Part shown: positions 34,971 to 43,666 of the stretch, piece after piece
Numbering within the stretch: position 1 is the stretch's first letter
Layout of the letters: the number at the start of each line of letters is the position of its first letter
NCBI RefSeq assembly: GCF_050589645.1
Contig: NZ_JBNGOQ010000002.1
Coordinates: 186,001 to 250,000, forward strand
Length of the DNA stretch: 64,000 nt
Direction of reading: 5' to 3'
Source: JBNGOQ01 sp050589645
GTDB lineage: Bacteria > Bacteroidota > Bacteroidia > Flavobacteriales > Flavobacteriaceae
Notes under the pieces: generated by a model
The model's database searches: none
Told to the model about the DNA's origin: nothing
The model's input: the letters and a program-made list of their open reading frames with translations, nothing else
Translations under genes and position numbers: made by a program

Positions 34971-35537
34971 ATGGCATCAACATCGGACATAAGGAAAGGC
35001 TTGTGCATTAGGTACAACCATGACATTTATAAAATAATAGAGTTTTTACATGTAAAGCCCGGAAAGGGTCCCGCATTCGTAAGAACCAAACTAAAAAGCG
35101 TTACCAGCGGCAAGGTGATAGACAATACCTTTTCCGCAGGCCATAAGATCGACGATGTCCGTGTAGAGACCAGGTCCTACCAGTATTTGTACGCCGATGG
35201 AGAGACCTATCATTTTATGAACACCGATGATTACAACCAAATTTCCCTACAGGAAAGTACCCTGGATGCCCCTGGATTGCTTAAGGAAGGCGAGGTAGTG
35301 ACCATTTTGTTCAACACGGAAGACAGTTTGCCCCTATCTGTTGATATGCCGGCCAGTGTTATATTGGAGGTTACGCATACAGAGCCTGGGGTCAAAGGAA
35401 ATACCGCTACGAACGCCACCAAACCTGCCACCGTGGAGACCGGTGCCAGGATAAACGTGCCCCTTTTTATCAATGAGGGCGATAAGATTAAAATAGACAC
35501 GGAAAAGGCTTCCTATATGGAGCGTGTCAAGGAATAA
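34971..35537 (+). CDS. efp: elongation factor P
   Basis: The 188-residue factor relieves ribosome stalling at polyproline stretches. It has the three-barrel architecture with the conserved loop KPGKGPAFVRTK; the tip residue is Lys, as in species that beta-lysylate or leave it unmodified. No epmA or epmB gene is in the window. It lies 8 bp after lpxA and is likely on the same transcript. Confidence 0.95.
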   Translation: MASTSDIRKGLCIRYNHDIYKIIEFLHVKPGKGPAFVRTKLKSVTSGKVIDNTFSAGHKIDDVRVETRSYQYLYADGETYHFMNTDDYNQISLQESTLDAPGLLKEGEVVTILFNTEDSLPLSVDMPASVILEVTHTEPGVKGNTATNATKPATVETGARINVPLFINEGDKIKIDTEKASYMERVKE

Positions 35538-35647
35538 TGGCGTACAACAGGGGTTTTCCCGACCTTTCAAGGGCTAACACTGTGACTCCGTTCAATTTTG
35601 TTTGAGTCAAAGAAGTAAAAGCAGAAGACCAGTATTTACCGTAATAA

Positions 35648-36583
35648 ATGAAATTTCCAAGCGCATTTACCCTAAAGCAGATTGCCGATATCATTGGATG
35701 TACCTATGTGGGTCCCGATGATTTTGAGATATTGGGCATGAATGAGATACACGTTGTGGAAAGGGGCGATATTGTCTTTGTGGACCATCCTAAATACTAT
35801 CAAAAGGCGTTGGATTCCAAAGCCACCGTGGTGCTTATCAATAAAGAGGTAGATTGCCCGGAGGGAAAAGCCCTTTTGGTATCGGACGACCCCTTTAGGG
35901 ATTTTAATGTGCTGACCCGCCATTTTAAGCCTTTTGAACCGGCGCACAATGCCATTTCCGATTCCGCAAAAATTGGAAAGAATACCGTGGTACAACCCAA
36001 TGTCTTCATTGGGAACAACGTGGTTATCGGCGACGACTGCCTCATACACGCAAATGTCACCATTTATGACAACTGTGTCCTTGGGAACCATGTTACGATC
36101 CACTCTGGAACTGTTTTGGGGGCCGATGCGTTCTATTATAAGAATCGCCCCGAAGGCTATGACAAATTAATTTCTGGGGGAAGGGTCGTCATCGAGGATC
36201 AGGTAGATATAGGCGCTTCCTGTACCATTGACAAGGGAGTTACGGGAGATACCACCATAAAAAAAGGAGCCAAATTGGACAATCAGGTCCAAATAGGGCA
36301 CGACACCATCATAGGGGAAAAATGCCTGATTGCTGCCCAGACCGGAATCGCAGGATGTGTGGTTGTAGAGGACGAAGTCACCATTTGGGGACAAGTGGGT
36401 ATTATAAGTGGCATAACAATAGGCAAGAAAGCGGTCATTTTGGCCCAATCTGGCATAGGTAAATCCCTGGAAGGCGGGAAAAGTTATCTGGGCAGTCCAG
36501 CTGGGGAAGCGCGGGAAAAAATTAGGGAGATGGCCTATGTAAAGGAGATTCCCGCCCTGGTAAAAAAACATAAAAACAAATAA
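35648..36583 (+). CDS. LpxD-like N-acyltransferase (second copy)
   Basis: The 311-residue protein has the LpxD layout: N-terminal domain (1-95), hexapeptide beta-helix and the catalytic-site stretch NQVQIGHDTIIGEKCLIAAQTGIAG. It is clearly diverged from the lpxD gene at 31752 and about 30 residues shorter. It may acylate another sugar nucleotide, or be a second LpxD with different chain-length choice; the sequence alone does not tell. It stands between efp and sucD, a position I recall as conserved in Flavobacteriaceae. Confidence 0.85.
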   Translation: MKFPSAFTLKQIADIIGCTYVGPDDFEILGMNEIHVVERGDIVFVDHPKYYQKALDSKATVVLINKEVDCPEGKALLVSDDPFRDFNVLTRHFKPFEPAHNAISDSAKIGKNTVVQPNVFIGNNVVIGDDCLIHANVTIYDNCVLGNHVTIHSGTVLGADAFYYKNRPEGYDKLISGGRVVIEDQVDIGASCTIDKGVTGDTTIKKGAKLDNQVQIGHDTIIGEKCLIAAQTGIAGCVVVEDEVTIWGQVGIISGITIGKKAVILAQSGIGKSLEGGKSYLGSPAGEAREKIREMAYVKEIPALVKKHKNK

Positions 36584-36595
36584 GGAAGAATATCG

Positions 36596-36623
36596 TTGAA
36601 ACCGTTTCAAACCCATATTTTTG
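36596..36623 (+). promoter_or_regulatory. promoter of sucD with a perfect palindrome
   Basis: TTG (36596-36598), a 17-base spacer and an exact TAnnTTTG (TATTTTTG, 36616-36623) form a complete promoter. The perfect inverted repeat TTGAAACCGTTTCAA (36596-36610) covers the -33 element and spacer, placed as a repressor site would be. Confidence 0.6.
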
Positions 36624-36643
36624 TGAAGCTAAAAAATTAGAAG

Positions 36644-37516
36644 ATGAGTGTATTAGTCAATAAGGATTCCAAAATAATCGTACAGGGATTTACAGGTAGT
36701 GAAGGCACCTTTCATGCCGAACAAATGATCGAATACGGCACCAACATTGTTGGTGGTGTCACTCCGGGAAAAGGAGGGCAGGAGCATTTGGGAAAACCTG
36801 TCTTCAATACGGTAGAGCAGGCTGTACAGGAAGTGGGCGCCGATACTACGATTATATTTGTGCCGCCCGCATTTGCAGCGGACGCTATCATGGAAGCGGC
36901 CAATGCAGGAATCAAGGTCATTATTACCATTACGGAGGGTATCCCGGTAGCAGATATGGTAAAGGCCTATGACTACATCAAGGACTTGGACTGTCGTCTA
37001 GTAGGCCCCAATTGTCCCGGAGTAATTACCCCGGGAGAAGCCAAAGTGGGCATTATGCCCGGTTTTGTTTTTAAGAAAGGACATGTGGGGGTCGTATCCA
37101 AGTCGGGGACCCTTACCTACGAGGCTGCCGATCAGGTGGTGCGCCAGGGATTGGGTATCACCACAGCCATAGGTATTGGAGGGGATCCCATTATTGGAAC
37201 CACCACAAAGGAAGCTGTGGAATTATTGATCAATGACCCGGAGACGCAGTGTGTGGTGATGATCGGAGAAATTGGAGGACAATTGGAAGCCGACGCCGCC
37301 CAATGGTACAAAGAGAGTGGTAGCAACAAACCGATTGTTGGATTTATTGCCGGAGAAACCGCTCCCGCAGGACGGACCATGGGGCACGCCGGGGCCATTG
37401 TAGGTGGTAGCGACGATACTGCCCAAGCAAAAAAACGCATCATGAGGGAATGTGGCATCCACGTTGTGGATTCTCCAGCAGAAATTGGTGTTAAGGTAAA
37501 AGAGGTCGTTGGTTAG
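36644..37516 (+). CDS. sucD: succinyl-CoA synthetase alpha subunit
   Basis: The 290-residue subunit, with SucC, forms succinate, CoA and NTP from succinyl-CoA in the citric acid cycle. It contains the N-terminal CoA-binding fold (VQGFTGSEGTFHAEQMIEYG) and the phosphorylated His in the C-terminal TMGHAGAIVGG. sucC is not adjacent, unlike in many bacteria. It has its own promoter and a strong terminator, so it is a single-gene unit. Confidence 0.96.
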   Translation: MSVLVNKDSKIIVQGFTGSEGTFHAEQMIEYGTNIVGGVTPGKGGQEHLGKPVFNTVEQAVQEVGADTTIIFVPPAFAADAIMEAANAGIKVIITITEGIPVADMVKAYDYIKDLDCRLVGPNCPGVITPGEAKVGIMPGFVFKKGHVGVVSKSGTLTYEAADQVVRQGLGITTAIGIGGDPIIGTTTKEAVELLINDPETQCVVMIGEIGGQLEADAAQWYKESGSNKPIVGFIAGETAPAGRTMGHAGAIVGGSDDTAQAKKRIMRECGIHVVDSPAEIGVKVKEVVG

Positions 37517-37536
37517 CTGATCGTTAAACCTATTAT

Positions 37537-37564
37537 AAATCCCGCAAGAGGCGGGATTTTTTTT
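37537..37564 (+). terminator. intrinsic terminator of sucD
   Basis: ATCCCGC-AAGAG-GCGGGAT (37539-37557) is followed by seven or more T. It lies 22 bp after the sucD stop. Confidence 0.9.
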
Positions 37565-37586
37565 CGCCTTTATCTCAAACAAAGGC

Positions 37587-37594
37587 TATATTTG
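37587..37594 (+). promoter_or_regulatory. -7 promoter element of fabG
   Basis: An exact TAnnTTTG (TATATTTG) lies 29 bases before the fabG ATG and just after the sucD terminator, as expected for a new transcript. Confidence 0.5.
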
Positions 37595-37623
37595 AAAAAC
37601 AACCAAGCAAACACTTTGTAGCG

Positions 37624-38370
37624 ATGAAACTTTTAGATGGAAAAAATGTAATTATAACAGGAGCCAGTCGTGGTATTGGTCGTGGAATAGCTGAGATATT
37701 TGCCGATCATGGTGCCAATGTGGCTTTTACCTATAGCTCCAGTGAGGCACCTGCCCTTGCCTTGGAAAAGGAGTTAAGCGCAAAAGGGGTCAAAGCCAAG
37801 GCCTATAAGAGCAATGCCGCCAGTTTTGAAGCATCCGAGGCTTTGGTGGCCCAAGTACTGGAGGATTTTGACGGTATTGATGTATTGATCAACAATGCGG
37901 GCATCACCAAGGACAATTTATTGATGCGGATGGGCGAGGCAGATTTTGATAGTGTCATAGAAATCAACCTAAAATCCGTTTTCAATATGACCAAAGCGGT
38001 ACAACGCACCCTGCTGAAACAGCGCAAGGGATCTATTATTAATATGAGCAGCGTAGTCGGTGTTAAAGGAAATGCCGGACAGGCCAACTATGCAGCATCA
38101 AAGGCTGGGATGATCGGTTTTACGAAATCCGTTGCCCTTGAATTGGGCTCCAGGAACATTCGTTGCAACGCCATAGCCCCCGGCTTTATCGAGACCGAAA
38201 TGACGGATAAACTGGATGAGAAGGTGGTACAGGGTTGGCGGGATGCCATTCCGTTGAAGCGGGGCGGGACTCCTGAAGACGTGGCCAATGCCTGCTTATT
38301 TTTAGCATCTGACCTATCCGCCTATGTTACCGGACAAGTATTGAATGTAGACGGTGGCATGCTGACCTAG
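37624..38370 (+). CDS. fabG: 3-oxoacyl-[acyl-carrier-protein] reductase
   Basis: The 248-residue SDR reduces 3-oxoacyl-ACP with NADPH in fatty acid elongation. It has the Rossmann GASRGIGRGIA, NNAG (NNAGITKDNLLMRM), catalytic Ser in INMSSVVG, and YAASKAGM (Tyr and Lys). The segment NAIAPGFIETEMTDKL is typical of FabG over other SDRs. Downstream genes follow on the same strand after 60 bp. Confidence 0.95.
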   Translation: MKLLDGKNVIITGASRGIGRGIAEIFADHGANVAFTYSSSEAPALALEKELSAKGVKAKAYKSNAASFEASEALVAQVLEDFDGIDVLINNAGITKDNLLMRMGEADFDSVIEINLKSVFNMTKAVQRTLLKQRKGSIINMSSVVGVKGNAGQANYAASKAGMIGFTKSVALELGSRNIRCNAIAPGFIETEMTDKLDEKVVQGWRDAIPLKRGGTPEDVANACLFLASDLSAYVTGQVLNVDGGMLT

Positions 38371-38430
38371 ATTATTTGCTCCATGGCCTTTGACCTTAAA
38401 ATGGCAGGCCATCAATGAACACGAATACCT

Positions 38431-40464
38431 ATGCAGTCGGGAACTCTAATGTTGATCGTAGTAGCCGCAATAGTGGCCCTGGCCTTGGTATTGTTCCAAT
38501 ATTACCACAAAACCAAAAGAAGGGGAAGGCTTGGCATTATGCTCTCCTTTTTTAGATTTTTGGCACTTTTCTGTATTTTTTTGGTTTTGATCAATCCAAA
38601 ATTCACCAAAAACACCTATGAATTGGAAAAGGCCAATCTAGTGCTCTTGGCCGACAATTCTTCTTCTATAACGGCCTCGGACGGGCAAGAACATATGAAT
38701 CAGGTAATCGACCATATCAAGGGAAGTACGCCCTTGGGCGACCGATTCAATCTTAAACAACACAGTTTTGGGACTCGCTTGGGCCTTTTGGACAGCCTAT
38801 CATTTAGCGAACAAAATACCAATATAGCTCAGGCTATGAAGGGAATAGCCCAACTATATGGCCATTCCAATACCTCCATACTCCTGTTGACAGATGGCAA
38901 TCAGACCTTAGGGGAAGACTATGAGTTTTACGGAACAAATCAAAAGTTTCCGATCTACCCGGTAGCCATTGGCGATACTACCCGGTACGAAGACCTTAGG
39001 ATAGGACAGGTCAATGCCAACAAATACGCCTTCCTGAAAAATAAGTATCCTTTGGAAATCTATGTGTCCTATGAAGGCAAGGGAAGTGTTACTACAAGGG
39101 TAAACGTTTCCGTGGACGGGAAGCGGGTTTTTAGGGAAAATGTTGCGCTCTCCAATACGGTCAGTACCAAGGTAATCAATACCTTGCTCACGGCCAATAC
39201 CGTAGGAGTCAAAAATATTCGAGTGAGTGTTGAAGCTATTGATAATGAGCGAAATACGATAAACAACCAGAAGAACTTGGCGGTAGAGATTATTGACGAG
39301 AAAACTGATATAGCGATTATGACCGCTGTATTTCACCCAGATATAGGCGCCTTAAAGAAGGCTATTGAAGTCAATGAACAGCGCAACGTTACCATCCGGA
39401 AAGTGACTTCTGGGATACAGGGTTTGGACGATACGGATTTGTTTATCCTATATCAACCAAATGCGGCCTTCAAGGCAGTATATGATTATATTGACCAAAA
39501 AAAGGCGAATACTTTTACCATTACGGGTTCAAAAACGGACTGGAATTTTCTAAATCAGATCCAAAACTGTTTTGAAAAGAACAGTTACAACCAGGTTGAA
39601 GAAATTACCCCGGTGCCCAATCCGGGATTTTCCGTATTCAACAATGTGGATTTTTCCGTTGCGGATTTCCCTCCTTTGACGGGGATACTCGGTGAAATTA
39701 TTATAAGTCGCCCGCATGAAGTTCTTTTGCACCAACGCATTAAGGGTGTTGAATTGGACGAACCCTTGTTGGCGGTCATTGGCAATGATCTGGAAAGGGA
39801 GGCGGTACTCTTTGGTGAACACCTTTGGAAATGGAGGGTACAGAGCTACAGGAACGAACAGCACTTTTCAAATTTTGACGATATGATCGGTCGGATCATC
39901 CGCTATTTATCCACCAATACATCCAAGAGCCGACTTACCGTGGAATACGAACCGCTCTATTCTGGGGCCAACCAGGCCAAGGTCAGTGCCGCGTATTTTG
40001 ACAAGGCCTTTGGTTTTGATGCCAATGCCACCCTCTCCCTGAGACTAAAAGGTATCGGGAACGGGATTTCCAGGGAAGTTCCCATGTTGTTGAAAGGCAC
40101 CTATTACGAGGCAGATCTAAGCGATTTGCCAGCGGGAAGTTATACCTTTACAGTGGTCGTGGCCGAGGAGAACCTGAGCAAATCCGGAAGTTTTTCCATT
40201 TCCGATTTTGATGTGGAAAAACAACTGCTATCCAGTGATTATCAAAAGCTAGACCGCCTGGCCCAACGCAGTAAAGGTAAACTGTACTTTCCACAAGAAA
40301 CCGATACCATGATTGCCGATTTATTAAACAACAATCAATTTTTGCCTACGCAAAAAAGCAAGCAAAATGTCGTATCTTTGATAGATTTTCGATTCCTCTT
40401 GGGAGTAATCATTGCGGCCCTTGCAGCCGAGTGGTTTATCAGAAAATATAACGGACTAATCTAA
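38431..40464 (+). CDS. membrane protein with VWA-like domain
   Basis: The 677-residue protein has two N-terminal membrane spans (about 5-22 and 38-58), then a von Willebrand A-like domain with the MIDAS-like LLADNSSSITASDG and LLLTDGNQT. A long beta-rich periplasmic part follows, and a C-terminal span (FRFLLGVIIAALAAEWFI) just before the end. This layout resembles the BatA-like or aerotolerance-type envelope proteins of Bacteroidota. Function is unknown. It precedes the prohibitin-like gene by 11 bp. Confidence 0.8.
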   Translation: MQSGTLMLIVVAAIVALALVLFQYYHKTKRRGRLGIMLSFFRFLALFCIFLVLINPKFTKNTYELEKANLVLLADNSSSITASDGQEHMNQVIDHIKGSTPLGDRFNLKQHSFGTRLGLLDSLSFSEQNTNIAQAMKGIAQLYGHSNTSILLLTDGNQTLGEDYEFYGTNQKFPIYPVAIGDTTRYEDLRIGQVNANKYAFLKNKYPLEIYVSYEGKGSVTTRVNVSVDGKRVFRENVALSNTVSTKVINTLLTANTVGVKNIRVSVEAIDNERNTINNQKNLAVEIIDEKTDIAIMTAVFHPDIGALKKAIEVNEQRNVTIRKVTSGIQGLDDTDLFILYQPNAAFKAVYDYIDQKKANTFTITGSKTDWNFLNQIQNCFEKNSYNQVEEITPVPNPGFSVFNNVDFSVADFPPLTGILGEIIISRPHEVLLHQRIKGVELDEPLLAVIGNDLEREAVLFGEHLWKWRVQSYRNEQHFSNFDDMIGRIIRYLSTNTSKSRLTVEYEPLYSGANQAKVSAAYFDKAFGFDANATLSLRLKGIGNGISREVPMLLKGTYYEADLSDLPAGSYTFTVVVAEENLSKSGSFSISDFDVEKQLLSSDYQKLDRLAQRSKGKLYFPQETDTMIADLLNNNQFLPTQKSKQNVVSLIDFRFLLGVIIAALAAEWFIRKYNGLI

Positions 40465-40475
40465 AAACTAAAGTA

Positions 40476-41291
40476 ATGGACAAATTACCCAAAATTGCGT
40501 TGCCCGCAATAGTTATTATCATTCTATTTATTATTTTGATTTCAAAATCGGCCATAACCATTGGCTCCGGTGAAGCAGGTGTGCTCTACAAGACCTTTGG
40601 TGACGGTGTGGTTACCGATGAGCCGCCGCTGGGCGAAGGCTTCCATATTGTTGCACCATGGAACAAGGTGTTTATATACGAGGTGCGGCAGCAGGAGGTA
40701 TTTGAAAAAATGCAAGTGCTGTCCTCCAACGGATTGGAGATTAAATTGGACGCTTCGGCCTGGTTTGAGCCAAAGCGCGAGGCGCTCGGTAAGTTGCACC
40801 AAGAAAAAGGAGAAGCCTATGTGCAAAGGGTACTGTTACCTACTATAAGATCTGCCGCGAGGAGCGTTGTGGGTCGATATACACCAGAACAACTCTATTC
40901 GAGTAAGAGAGATGCGATACAGGCAGAAATTTATGAGGAAACCAAGAAGATCGTTGATGGACAGTACATCCAGTTGAACGAAGTATTGGTGCGGGATGTG
41001 ACCTTGCCTCCAACGATCAAGGAAGCTATTGAGCGCAAATTAAAACAGGAACAAGAATCCCTGGAATACGAATTCAGGTTGGTCACCGCTCAAAAGGAAG
41101 CTGAAAAAGTACGTATAGAAGCACAAGGAAAAGCGGATGCCAACAGAATTTTGAGTGCATCTTTGACGGATAAAATTCTCCAGGATAAAGGAATCGATGC
41201 TACGTTGAGGTTGGCTCAATCCCCCAATTCCAAAGTGGTGATCGTAGGTTCCAGCGGTGACGGGCTGCCTCTAATTTTAGGCAATAATTAA
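40476..41291 (+). CDS. prohibitin-family (SPFH/Band 7) membrane protein
   Basis: The 271-residue protein has one N-terminal span (IALPAIVIIILFIILIS), an SPFH domain (about 30-200: AGVLYKTFGDGVVTDEPPLGEGFHIVAPW, YTPEQLYSSKRDAIQAEI) and a coiled coil (about 190-235, KLKQEQESLEYEFRLVTAQKEAEKV). Such proteins assemble into large membrane rings that organise microdomains and modulate FtsH-type proteases. The gene probably shares a transcript with the preceding VWA gene. Confidence 0.92.
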   Translation: MDKLPKIALPAIVIIILFIILISKSAITIGSGEAGVLYKTFGDGVVTDEPPLGEGFHIVAPWNKVFIYEVRQQEVFEKMQVLSSNGLEIKLDASAWFEPKREALGKLHQEKGEAYVQRVLLPTIRSAARSVVGRYTPEQLYSSKRDAIQAEIYEETKKIVDGQYIQLNEVLVRDVTLPPTIKEAIERKLKQEQESLEYEFRLVTAQKEAEKVRIEAQGKADANRILSASLTDKILQDKGIDATLRLAQSPNSKVVIVGSSGDGLPLILGNN

Positions 41292-41303
41292 AATAAATTT
41301 TTT

Positions 41304-41329
41304 TTGATTAAAAATAAATTCTAATTTTA
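41304..41329 (+). promoter_or_regulatory. candidate promoter of the his leader
   Basis: TTG at 41304-41306 and TAATTTTA (41322-41329, one mismatch to TAnnTTTG) with a 15-base spacer lie just before the leader peptide ATG at 41338. Spacing is slightly short, so this is a tentative call. Confidence 0.4.
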
Positions 41330-41337
41330 CCGGACTT

Positions 41338-41391
41338 ATGAGAAATAATACTACACATCATCATTTTTACTCTTGCGCTCAGGCGAGGTAA
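41338..41391 (+). CDS. hisL: his operon leader peptide
   Basis: A 17-codon frame starting at ATG 41338 reads MRNNTTHHHFYSCAQAR and ends in TAA at 41391. Three consecutive His codons (41356-41364) are at the position where a ribosome would stall when His-tRNA is scarce. It lies about 100 bp upstream of hisG and directly upstream of an attenuator. This organisation is that of his leader peptides in enterobacteria, but the peptide sequence here differs, and it is too short for ordinary gene calling. Confidence 0.8.
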   Translation: MRNNTTHHHFYSCAQAR

Positions 41392-41456
41392 AAATGTATT
41401 GTAGTAGTACAAGATATATTAAACCCGTTTGAGAAATCAAACGGGTTTTTGTTTTT
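41364..41456 (+). promoter_or_regulatory. his operon transcription attenuator
   Basis: Three alternative pairings are visible. Pair 1:2 joins TTTTTAC-T-CTTGC (41364-41376) with GCGAGGTAAAAA (41383-41394). Pair 2:3, the antiterminator, joins CTCAGGCG-A-GG (41378-41388) with CCCGTTTGAG (41424-41433) using two wobbles and one bulge. Pair 3:4 is a perfect 12-bp terminator, AAACCCGTTTGA (41421-41432), loop GAAA, TCAAACGGGTTT (41437-41448), followed by TTGTTTTT. A ribosome held at the His codons would mask strand 1, free strand 2 to pair with 3, and allow readthrough into hisG. Confidence 0.85.
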
Positions 41457-41493
41457 GATACTTGTTTGGTTTTTTGGACACAATAAAAAAACA

Positions 41494-42351
41494 ATGACAA
41501 AAATTAGGATTGCTATTCAAAAATCGGGGAGGCTCAATGAAGACTCCCTAAAGCTATTAAAGGATTGTGGTATTTCAATAGACAACGGCAAGGACCAACT
41601 CAGGGCGGCCGCTCGGAATTTCCCGATGGAGGTATTCTATCTCAGGAATGGGGACATCCCGCAGTATTTGAGGGATGGGGTAGTGGACATAGCCATTATT
41701 GGGGAGAACGTACTGATTGAAAAAGGGGAGGACATTTCCATTGCGGAAAAATTGGGATTTTCGAAGTGCCGGGTCTCCTTGGCCATGCCCAAGTCAAAAG
41801 AATACAGGGCCATATCGGATTTGCAGGGAAAACGCATTGCTACCTCCTATCCCAATACCGTAAAGAACTTTTTAAAAGATAGGGGGGTAACGGCCGATCT
41901 TCATATCATCAATGGCTCGGTAGAAATTGCACCGAACATTGGCTTGGCCGATGCCATATGTGATATTGTATCCAGTGGGAGCACCTTGTTCAAAAACAAT
42001 CTAAAGGAAGTGGAGGTAATGCTGAGCAGTGAGGCCGTGCTGGCGGTATCCCCAAAAATTTCGGGAGCCGGAAAAGAAGTGCTTCAAAAATTGCAATTCA
42101 GGATAAATTCGGTCTTGCAGGCCAGACAGTCGAGATACGTACTTTTGAACGCGCCCAATGAAAAATTGGATACCATTATCCAAATTCTGCCCGGGATGCG
42201 AAGTCCCACCGTACTTCCCTTGGCCGAGGAAGGATGGAGTTCCGTGCATACAGTAATCAAAAAGGACAAGTTCTGGGAGGTCATCGATGAACTAAAATCG
42301 GCCGGTGCCGAGGGGATTCTGGTATGTCCCATAGAAAAAATGGTGCTTTAA
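41494..42351 (+). CDS. hisG: ATP phosphoribosyltransferase (long form)
   Basis: The 285-residue enzyme catalyses the first, feedback-regulated step of histidine synthesis, joining ATP and PRPP. It has the catalytic domains (KIRIAIQKSGRL, ASSG-like stretch DIVSSGSTLF for PRPP) and a C-terminal regulatory domain (about 215-285, ILPGMRSPTVLPLAEEGWSSVH), so it is the long form that does not need HisZ. I start it at MTKIRIAIQ (41494), downstream of the attenuator. It is the first gene of the his operon; hisD follows after 9 bp. Confidence 0.96.
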   Translation: MTKIRIAIQKSGRLNEDSLKLLKDCGISIDNGKDQLRAAARNFPMEVFYLRNGDIPQYLRDGVVDIAIIGENVLIEKGEDISIAEKLGFSKCRVSLAMPKSKEYRAISDLQGKRIATSYPNTVKNFLKDRGVTADLHIINGSVEIAPNIGLADAICDIVSSGSTLFKNNLKEVEVMLSSEAVLAVSPKISGAGKEVLQKLQFRINSVLQARQSRYVLLNAPNEKLDTIIQILPGMRSPTVLPLAEEGWSSVHTVIKKDKFWEVIDELKSAGAEGILVCPIEKMVL

Positions 42352-42360
42352 GCCTAACAA

Positions 42361-43665
42361 ATGAAAAAGATATACAATCCAAATAAAGGTGATTGGAAAA
42401 CGGTGCTGAGCAGGCCTACCCAAACTGTGGCCGACATAGAGGCAACGGTCAACCAGGTATTCGCAGCCGTGGAACAAGAAGGGGACAGGGCACTGCAGCG
42501 GTACACAAAAGCATTTGATAAGGTATCGCTTGACAACCTTAAAGTAAGTGCTGAAGAGATTGCAAAAGCAAAGGAGAAGGTGCCCGCGGCCTTACGAGAG
42601 GCCATAGAGACAGCCAAAGGAAATATAGAACGTTTCCACAAGGCGCAACGGACCTCGAAGGTAGCCGTTGAAACAACAGCAGGTGTACAGTGCTGGTCCG
42701 AAAAAAGGCCCATTCAAAAGGTGGGGCTGTACATACCCGGAGGTACGGCTCCATTGTTTTCCACGATATTAATGCTTGCCGTCCCGGCCAAAATAGCTGG
42801 TTGTGGGCAGATTGTACTCTGCTCGCCCCCGGATGCCAAGGGGGAGATCCATCCGGCAATCCGCTATGCCGCAGAACTATGCGAGGTAGAGCAGATGTAT
42901 AAGGTTGGGGGTATACAGGCCATTGCGGCCATGACCTTTGGAACTGAAAGTGTACCTCAGGTATATAAAATATTTGGTCCCGGAAACCAATACGTAACCG
43001 TGGCAAAGCAAATCGCCACCAAGTTTGGCGTGGCCATCGATATGCCCGCAGGCCCCAGTGAACTGCTGGTGATGGCCGACGATACGGCCAATGCGTCCTT
43101 TGTCGCGGCCGATCTACTGAGTCAGGCCGAGCACGGTCCCGATAGTCAGGTCATCCTGGTATCTACTTCCAAAGCGATAATCGCAGCGGTGGAAAAGGAG
43201 GTTCAAAGGCAGTTACCGGAACTCCCGAGACGTGAAATCACCCAAAAGGCGATAGCGAATAGCAAGTTGATCTATATGGAAGACGATGAAACCGCCTTGG
43301 AGCTGATCAACACTTATGGCCCGGAGCACTTTATCATCTGTACGGCCAAGGAAGATTTTTACGTAGATGGGATTGCAAATGCAGGATCTGTTTTCGTGGG
43401 GAATTATACCCCGGAAAGTGCAGGGGACTATGCTTCCGGAACCAACCATACATTGCCTACCAATGGATATGCCAAGCAATATAGCGGAGTGAACCTCGAT
43501 AGCTATTTGAAAAGTATAAGTTTTCAAAAGATTACAAAGCATGGGATACAGAATATTGGCAACACCATAGAGGTCATGGCCGCGGCCGAAGGCCTACAGG
43601 CGCATAAAAATGCAGTTAGCATAAGGTTAAAAGAGTTGTCTAAGGTCACAAAGAAAGAGAACTAG
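42361..43665 (+). CDS. hisD: histidinol dehydrogenase
   Basis: The 434-residue zinc enzyme oxidises histidinol to histidine in two NAD-dependent steps, ending the pathway. Motifs include IQKVGLYIPGGTAPLFSTILMLAVPA, FGPGNQYVTVAKQ, AGPSELLVMADD, ADLLSQAEHGPDSQ, YGPEHF and the C-terminal SGVNLDSYLK. Length is as usual. It is one base before the hisC start, so coupled. Confidence 0.97.
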   Translation: MKKIYNPNKGDWKTVLSRPTQTVADIEATVNQVFAAVEQEGDRALQRYTKAFDKVSLDNLKVSAEEIAKAKEKVPAALREAIETAKGNIERFHKAQRTSKVAVETTAGVQCWSEKRPIQKVGLYIPGGTAPLFSTILMLAVPAKIAGCGQIVLCSPPDAKGEIHPAIRYAAELCEVEQMYKVGGIQAIAAMTFGTESVPQVYKIFGPGNQYVTVAKQIATKFGVAIDMPAGPSELLVMADDTANASFVAADLLSQAEHGPDSQVILVSTSKAIIAAVEKEVQRQLPELPRREITQKAIANSKLIYMEDDETALELINTYGPEHFIICTAKEDFYVDGIANAGSVFVGNYTPESAGDYASGTNHTLPTNGYAKQYSGVNLDSYLKSISFQKITKHGIQNIGNTIEVMAAAEGLQAHKNAVSIRLKELSKVTKKEN

Positions 43666-43666
43666 G

